A stretch of 19,857 nucleotides of DNA from an uncultured Eubacterium sp. (lineage in GTDB: Bacteria > Bacillota > Clostridia > Lachnospirales > Lachnospiraceae), in NCBI GenBank assembly GCA_900551945.1, contig URYE01000052.1:1-19857 (forward strand), in the 5' to 3' direction. The translations under genes and the position numbers were made by a program. Below the pieces are notes generated by a model. The model was not told the origin of the DNA. It saw nothing but the letters and a program-made list of their open reading frames with translations, and searched no databases. Below, in pieces: positions 16,145-19,857 of this stretch. Position 1 is the stretch's first letter; every line of letters starts with the position of its first letter.

Positions 16145-16297
16145 GCTATCAGAAGTATATATATACACACACACCAGTAAAAGTACAGTAATCTATATTT
16201 GTATGCCATTATCGAACAAGGGTGTTCGCTATTGTCATACAAATATAGCTCACTGTTCTTTTAATGGTGCATTTAGTATATATATACTTCTGATAGC
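16145..16297. repeat. 153-base near-perfect hairpin, MITE-like or structured RNA
   Basis: The arms 16145-16166 and 16276-16297 are perfect 22-base inverted repeats starting GCTATCAGAAG and ending CTTCTGATAGC. Pairing continues inward to a four-base AGGG loop (16219-16222). By hand count 64 of 74 left-arm positions pair, with ten single mismatches and one bulge (16275). A second long perfect run is 16193-16205 with 16236-16248. There is no ORF inside and no T-tract after it. It lies in the 473-base gap 16123-16595, which holds no gene. A miniature inverted-repeat element is one reading; a long hairpin RNA at an operon end is another. No clear target-site duplication is visible; TTGT occurs just outside both ends. 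Confidence 0.8.
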
Positions 16298-16329
16298 TTG
16301 TTGAACGGTCTTGAGCTACTATTCTTTCT

Positions 16330-16590
16330 ATATGGAGTGAGTTGGAGTTAGAAATTCATTTTTGGGATGTGGTGTTTGGAAAAGAGAAGTTAGAACTTTA
16401 GCTTTTATGGTGTTTGTTGGTGAATAGACTGATTTGGATTGGGTAATTTGGGGTAGAAATTTGCTTTTGGGGTATGAGTTGGTGGATAAATAAATTGGAT
16501 TGGTAATTTGGAGTTAGTAAGTATAGAAATTGGCTTTGTGGCGTGGAATTGGTGAATATTATAGGTGTTTGAATTTTTGATTAAGTGAGG
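16330..16590 (+). repeat. C-depleted G/T-rich stretch with decayed direct repeats
   Basis: This stretch between the large hairpin and the next gene is almost free of C on the + strand (about eight in 260 bases) and rich in TTGG and TGG words. Four degenerate copies of a unit starting TAGAA(A/C)T begin at 16349, 16391, 16454 and 16524. They share a following (G)CTTTT and GTTGGTG(A/G)ATA words, and the two middle copies end GATTGG(G)TAATTTGG. Spacings of 42, 63 and 70 bases show that the repeats are worn. No convincing promoter was found in it. GAGGAG at 16586-16591 is the ribosome binding site of the next gene. Confidence 0.55.
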
Positions 16591-16595
16591 AGAAT

Positions 16596-18368
16596 ATGGA
16601 GAAGATTAAAGGGCATTTTAAAAGGCAATGGAAGGAATATGTTGGAGTACTTATAATGTGGCTTGTTATAGGGCTTGTGCTTATATTTGGTTATAAGTTG
16701 TGGAACCTTGACTTAGATGTACCTATGGCTTATGCAGGCGGTGATGAAATGAGTATTCTCGTTCAAGCTAAAATGCTTGAGAGTCAAAGTTGGGTGTTGT
16801 CAAGTGACAGGCTTGGTGCGCCGTATGGTACTACATTTTATGATTTTACTTCGAATATGATGCACAATACAGAAACGGTAATACTTAAAATATTTGTGAT
16901 GATTACAGGAAATGCGGCAGCAGGCGTTAATCTTACATTTTTATCAATATTTTTTATGGCAGGAATTATATCGTATTTTGTATTAAGACAGTTAGGTATA
17001 ACTTATTGGGTAGCTTCTTTAGCTTCAGCAGTATTTGGCGTATCGCCATATATGTTTATGAGAGGAGCAGGTCACATTGTACTTGCAGAAGCTTATTTTG
17101 TTCCGTTGTCATTGCTTTTGTGCTTTTGGATATTTGAAAGAGATGATGTATTAAGAATTGATAAAAATTTCTTTAAGGTAAAGAAAAATTACATTGCAAT
17201 AATCGCAATAATCTTAATTGCAAACAATGGTATTGCGTATTATCCTTTCTTTACTTGCTTTATGCTTGTTGTAACTGCAATTTCAAAGTTTTTAAAGGAT
17301 AAGCATTTTAAAGATGTGTTAAGGGCATTTACATCTATAGTAGGAATATGTATATTTGTAGTATTATCAATACTTCCTGGGTTTATATATTCTGCTATTA
17401 ACGGCAAAAATATTGATGCGGTTGTGCGTACTGGTTTTGCCGAAACAGAGCTTTATGGCCTTAAAATTATACAGCTTTTTATTCCAGCTAATTCTCACAA
17501 AATAAAGTTTCTTGAAAATATGATATCGGAGTACTACGACAATTCTCCACTTATCAATGAAAATATTACTTCTTATATAGGTATAGTAGGAATTTTAGGT
17601 TTTATAATTCTTATGTTTGTATTATTTATAAGGAGAGATACTATAGTAAAGAAAAGACTCGCTTTTCTTTCTGAATTAAACCTTATGCTTGTATTGTTAG
17701 GAACACTTGGTGGTTTCGGAACTATGTTTGCATTTTTAATTTCGCCATTGCTGCGAGCTTATACAAGAATATCAATATTTATTGAATATGTGTGTATTGT
17801 TGCATTTGCAGTTGTTATTGACTATCTTTATAAGAAATATTTGAAAAGCTCTAAGGATAAAATCAAGCGTTATACTGTAATGGCAGTAGGTGCTGTTATT
17901 ATGATAGGTGCGTCATTTGAAAATTTCCCTGAAGGGTATGACCCAGATTATAATGTCATATATGCAACATATCATTATGACAGTGAATTTATCGCTCAGA
18001 TTGAGAGTATGGTAGAAGAAGGCGCTATGATTTACCAGCTTCCATACCATAAGTACCCAGAAGGAGAAGCTGTCAATGAAATGGGAGATTATCAGCTTTT
18101 TGTAGGCTTCCTTCATTCAGAAAAACTCCGTTGGAGTTATGGCTCTGTAAAGGGTAGAGAGGGTGATGAGTGGAATAAGAGTGTGTCAAAGATGAGCTAC
18201 AAAAAGATGGTTAGCACATTAAAAGAGGCAGGCTTTGCAGGAATTTATATAGATAGAACTGCTTATGAAGAAGACACTTGGGAAACAATGGAGAAAAAGC
18301 TTTCAGAGATTATAGGCAATGAGCCAATAGTTAGTGAAAATAGTAGTTTAAGCTTTATCAAGTTTTAA
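16596..18368 (+). CDS. Polytopic GT-C-like membrane protein
   Basis: A 590-residue integral membrane protein with about ten hydrophobic segments between residues 14 and 442, then a soluble C-terminal domain (about 445-590). The first outer loop carries YAGGDEM (46-52), an acidic pair where lipid-sugar-dependent GT-C enzymes have their catalytic acid, followed by RLGAPYGTTFYDF (72-84). The C-terminal part contains MIYQLPYHKYPEG and LRWSYGSVKGREGDEW, and ends in a compact alpha/beta segment. This layout resembles bacterial GT-C or YfhO-type glycosyltransferases that decorate polymers outside the membrane with sugars from a polyprenyl-phosphate carrier. No family signature settles it. GAGGAG (16586-16591) precedes ATG 16596. 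It sits between the operon end and manC and may form its own unit. Confidence 0.6.
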   Translation: MEKIKGHFKRQWKEYVGVLIMWLVIGLVLIFGYKLWNLDLDVPMAYAGGDEMSILVQAKMLESQSWVLSSDRLGAPYGTTFYDFTSNMMHNTETVILKIFVMITGNAAAGVNLTFLSIFFMAGIISYFVLRQLGITYWVASLASAVFGVSPYMFMRGAGHIVLAEAYFVPLSLLLCFWIFERDDVLRIDKNFFKVKKNYIAIIAIILIANNGIAYYPFFTCFMLVVTAISKFLKDKHFKDVLRAFTSIVGICIFVVLSILPGFIYSAINGKNIDAVVRTGFAETELYGLKIIQLFIPANSHKIKFLENMISEYYDNSPLINENITSYIGIVGILGFIILMFVLFIRRDTIVKKRLAFLSELNLMLVLLGTLGGFGTMFAFLISPLLRAYTRISIFIEYVCIVAFAVVIDYLYKKYLKSSKDKIKRYTVMAVGAVIMIGASFENFPEGYDPDYNVIYATYHYDSEFIAQIESMVEEGAMIYQLPYHKYPEGEAVNEMGDYQLFVGFLHSEKLRWSYGSVKGREGDEWNKSVSKMSYKKMVSTLKEAGFAGIYIDRTAYEEDTWETMEKKLSEIIGNEPIVSENSSLSFIKF

Positions 18369-18395
18369 ATTGTGAAAACTCAAGTAATCTACAGA

Positions 18396-18424
18396 TTGAC
18401 AAAGAATTGTAATAAATGTATAAT
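18396..18424 (+). promoter_or_regulatory. Perfect-consensus sigma-A promoter for manC
   Basis: TTGACA (18396-18401), exactly 17 bases, then TATAAT (18419-18424). Every hexamer base matches the consensus. Transcription should begin near 18431, giving a leader of about 110 bases before manC at 18541. Confidence 0.88.
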
Positions 18425-18504
18425 TGCGTTTATAAGTGGGACTATGTGTATTTCCACTATTGTTAATAAATGGCAGAAGATATTAGTGTTTTGCAATTGG
18501 TTAA

Positions 18505-18524
18505 AAGACTGGCATTACAGTCTT
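18505..18524 (+). promoter_or_regulatory. Hairpin in the manC leader next to the ribosome binding site
   Basis: AAGACTG (18505-18511) and CAGTCTT (18518-18524) form a perfect 7-bp stem with a GCATTA loop, ending four bases before GGAGG (18529-18533). An upstream pair, AGTGG (18435-18439) and CCACT (18454-18458), lies at the start of the transcript. The hairpin leaves the ribosome binding site free, so it may protect the message rather than block it. No matching alternative pairing was found. Confidence 0.4.
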
Positions 18525-18540
18525 GTATGGAGGATTAATA

Positions 18541-19611
18541 ATGAAAAGAACAGCATTAATTATGGCAGGAGGCAAGGGAGAGAGATTTTGGCCTAAGAGC
18601 CGTTTATCACTTCCTAAGCAGTTTTTATCATTAACAGATGATGGTAAGACTATGATACAGCTTACAGTTGAAAGAATAAGTCCATTAGTTAATATTGAAG
18701 ACGTATATATAGCTACTAACAAGAATTACAAGGAACTTGTAAAGGAACAGCTTCCAGGTATTCCAGAAGAAAATATTCTTTGTGAACCTGTAGGAAGAAA
18801 TACAGCACCTTGTATCGGATTAGGAGCTGCTCATGTTGCTAAGAAGTATGATGACGCTACTATGATAGTTCTTGCGTCAGACCACCTTATTAAGAATAAT
18901 GAGATATTTACAGAAACATTTACACAGGCTTGTGAAGTCGCAGAAAAGGGCGAGAACCTTGTAACAATTGGTATTACACCTAACTATCCAGAAACAGGAT
19001 ATGGTTACATTAAGTATGACCAAAATACAAAGGAAAACAGTGCTTACGCAGTAGAAAAGTTCGTAGAAAAGCCAGTGCTTGAAGTCGCTAAGGAATATTT
19101 AGCAGACGGTCATTACCTTTGGAATAGTGGAATGTTTGTATGGAAGGTGTCAACTATTCTTAATAACTTTAAGAAGTTACTTCCAGATTCTTACGAAGCA
19201 CTTATGAAGATTAAGGCTTCTGTAGGAACAGATAAGGAAGAAGAAGTACTTAATACAGAGTTTATGAATCTTGAAGCAGAGTCAGTTGACTATGCTATTA
19301 TGGAAAAGGCTGAGAATATTTATATTATTCCGGGTAACTTTGGCTGGGACGATATAGGCTCATGGCTTGCAGTAGGAAGAATTAAAAAGACAGACGAAGA
19401 TAACAATGTTGTAAATGGCAATGTGGTTACAGTAAACACTAAGAATTGTGTAATAGAAGGCGGCGAAAAGCTTATTGCAACAGTTGGTCTTAGAGATATA
19501 GTAGTTGTTGATACTAAAGACGCAACACTTATTTCTACAAAGGAAAATGCAGGTGAGATTAAGAAAGTACTTGCAAAGCTTAGAGAAGCAGGAAAGAACG
19601 AATATTTATAA
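18541..19611 (+). CDS. manC: Mannose-1-phosphate guanylyltransferase
   Basis: A 356-residue cytoplasmic enzyme making GDP-mannose from mannose-1-phosphate and GTP. The nucleotidyltransferase signature GGKGERFWPKSRLSLPKQF is at 10-28. EPVGRNTAP (82-90), the SDH metal site (113-115), GYGYI (153-157), FVEKP (174-178) and NSGMFVW (195-201) are all present. The length matches the short form without the C-terminal phosphomannose isomerase domain, so mannose-6-phosphate must come from another gene. GGAGG at 18529-18533 lies seven bases before ATG 18541. A perfect sigma-A promoter precedes it, and gmd follows 155 bases later, so this unit feeds GDP-mannose to the 6-deoxyhexose branch and to the glycosyltransferases upstream. 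Confidence 0.95.
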   Translation: MKRTALIMAGGKGERFWPKSRLSLPKQFLSLTDDGKTMIQLTVERISPLVNIEDVYIATNKNYKELVKEQLPGIPEENILCEPVGRNTAPCIGLGAAHVAKKYDDATMIVLASDHLIKNNEIFTETFTQACEVAEKGENLVTIGITPNYPETGYGYIKYDQNTKENSAYAVEKFVEKPVLEVAKEYLADGHYLWNSGMFVWKVSTILNNFKKLLPDSYEALMKIKASVGTDKEEEVLNTEFMNLEAESVDYAIMEKAENIYIIPGNFGWDDIGSWLAVGRIKKTDEDNNVVNGNVVTVNTKNCVIEGGEKLIATVGLRDIVVVDTKDATLISTKENAGEIKKVLAKLREAGKNEYL

Positions 19612-19661
19612 AATAGTTTTATATTAAAAAATAAAAATTTTAGAAAGGAAAAGCTATTTAG

Positions 19662-19682
19662 ATGGTTGCTGCAAAAAATTAG
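19662..19682 (+). CDS. Possible six-codon leader ORF before gmd
   Basis: ATG 19662 opens six codons (MVAAKN) closed by TAG 19680-19682, with AGAAAGGAAA (19642-19651) upstream, which is a good ribosome binding site with rather long spacing. It is followed by a terminator-like hairpin at 19730-19746. A leader-peptide arrangement is possible, but the frame is very short and the site may be vestigial. Confidence 0.2.
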   Translation: MVAAKN

Positions 19683-19703
19683 CATTAAGTATCTTGCAGG
19701 TAA

Positions 19704-19857
<154 letters not shown>

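Noticed and set aside
16145..16297. Retron-type non-coding RNA
   Set aside because: No reverse transcriptase gene is anywhere in the window, and the structure is a single long hairpin without the msr/msd layout.
16349..16590. CRISPR-like array
   Set aside because: Repeats are degenerate, unequal in spacing and not separated by unique spacers; no cas genes are near.
18372..18596. 74-codon frame between the GT-C gene and manC
   Set aside because: It overlaps the perfect promoter and manC in another frame, has a GTG start without a ribosome binding site, and its translation looks like leader sequence.

Overview
The window is AT-rich, densely packed DNA, almost all on the + strand. It most likely comes from a low-GC Firmicute of the Clostridia, probably Lachnospiraceae. 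Reasons are the strong GGAGG-type ribosome binding sites, textbook sigma-A promoters, a DUF3783-type small protein and a TipA-like MerR/methyltransferase fusion. The family-level placement is inference from protein style, not from a marker gene.

Left flank (1-2426). The window opens on what looks like the right end of an IS200/IS605-type element: a 9-bp hairpin followed by TTCAC. It abuts a broken reading frame resembling the C-terminal part of a SMI1/KNR4 (SUKH) protein. Next come a small DUF3783-like gene (473-823) and, on the minus strand, a gene fusing a MerR DNA-binding domain to a class I SAM methyltransferase (916-2100, TTG start). The 326-base gap after it holds a dyad on the MerR side, a near-consensus extended -10 promoter firing rightward, and a structured leader with a possible 19-codon upstream ORF.

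Polysaccharide cluster (2427 to the right edge). This is a cell-surface polysaccharide locus of the ABC-transporter (Wzm/Wzt) type. The order is two GT4-like glycosyltransferases, wzm, wzt (with a charged linker and a C-terminal Wzt_C-like domain), two more GT4 enzymes, an SGNH-like membrane protein paired with an MBOAT O-acyltransferase, a 140-residue coiled-coil protein, and three more GT4-like enzymes. After a 473-base gap comes a polytopic GT-C-like membrane protein. A perfect-consensus promoter then precedes manC (GDP-mannose synthesis) and the start of gmd (GDP-mannose 4,6-dehydratase), which runs off the window.

How it fits together. ManC and Gmd would supply GDP-mannose and GDP-4-keto-6-deoxy-mannose, the precursor of GDP-D-rhamnose or GDP-L-fucose. 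Seven soluble GT4-like enzymes would build the chain inside the cell. Wzm/Wzt would export it, with Wzt_C possibly recognising a chain feature. The SGNH/MBOAT pair would add acyl (probably acetyl) groups outside. No initiating sugar-phosphate transferase lies in the window. The polymer composition is inferred.

Least explained parts: a 153-base near-perfect hairpin (16145-16297) with perfect 22-bp arms and no gene inside; the adjoining C-depleted stretch of decayed repeats (about 16330-16590); and the small coiled-coil protein at 12176-12598.
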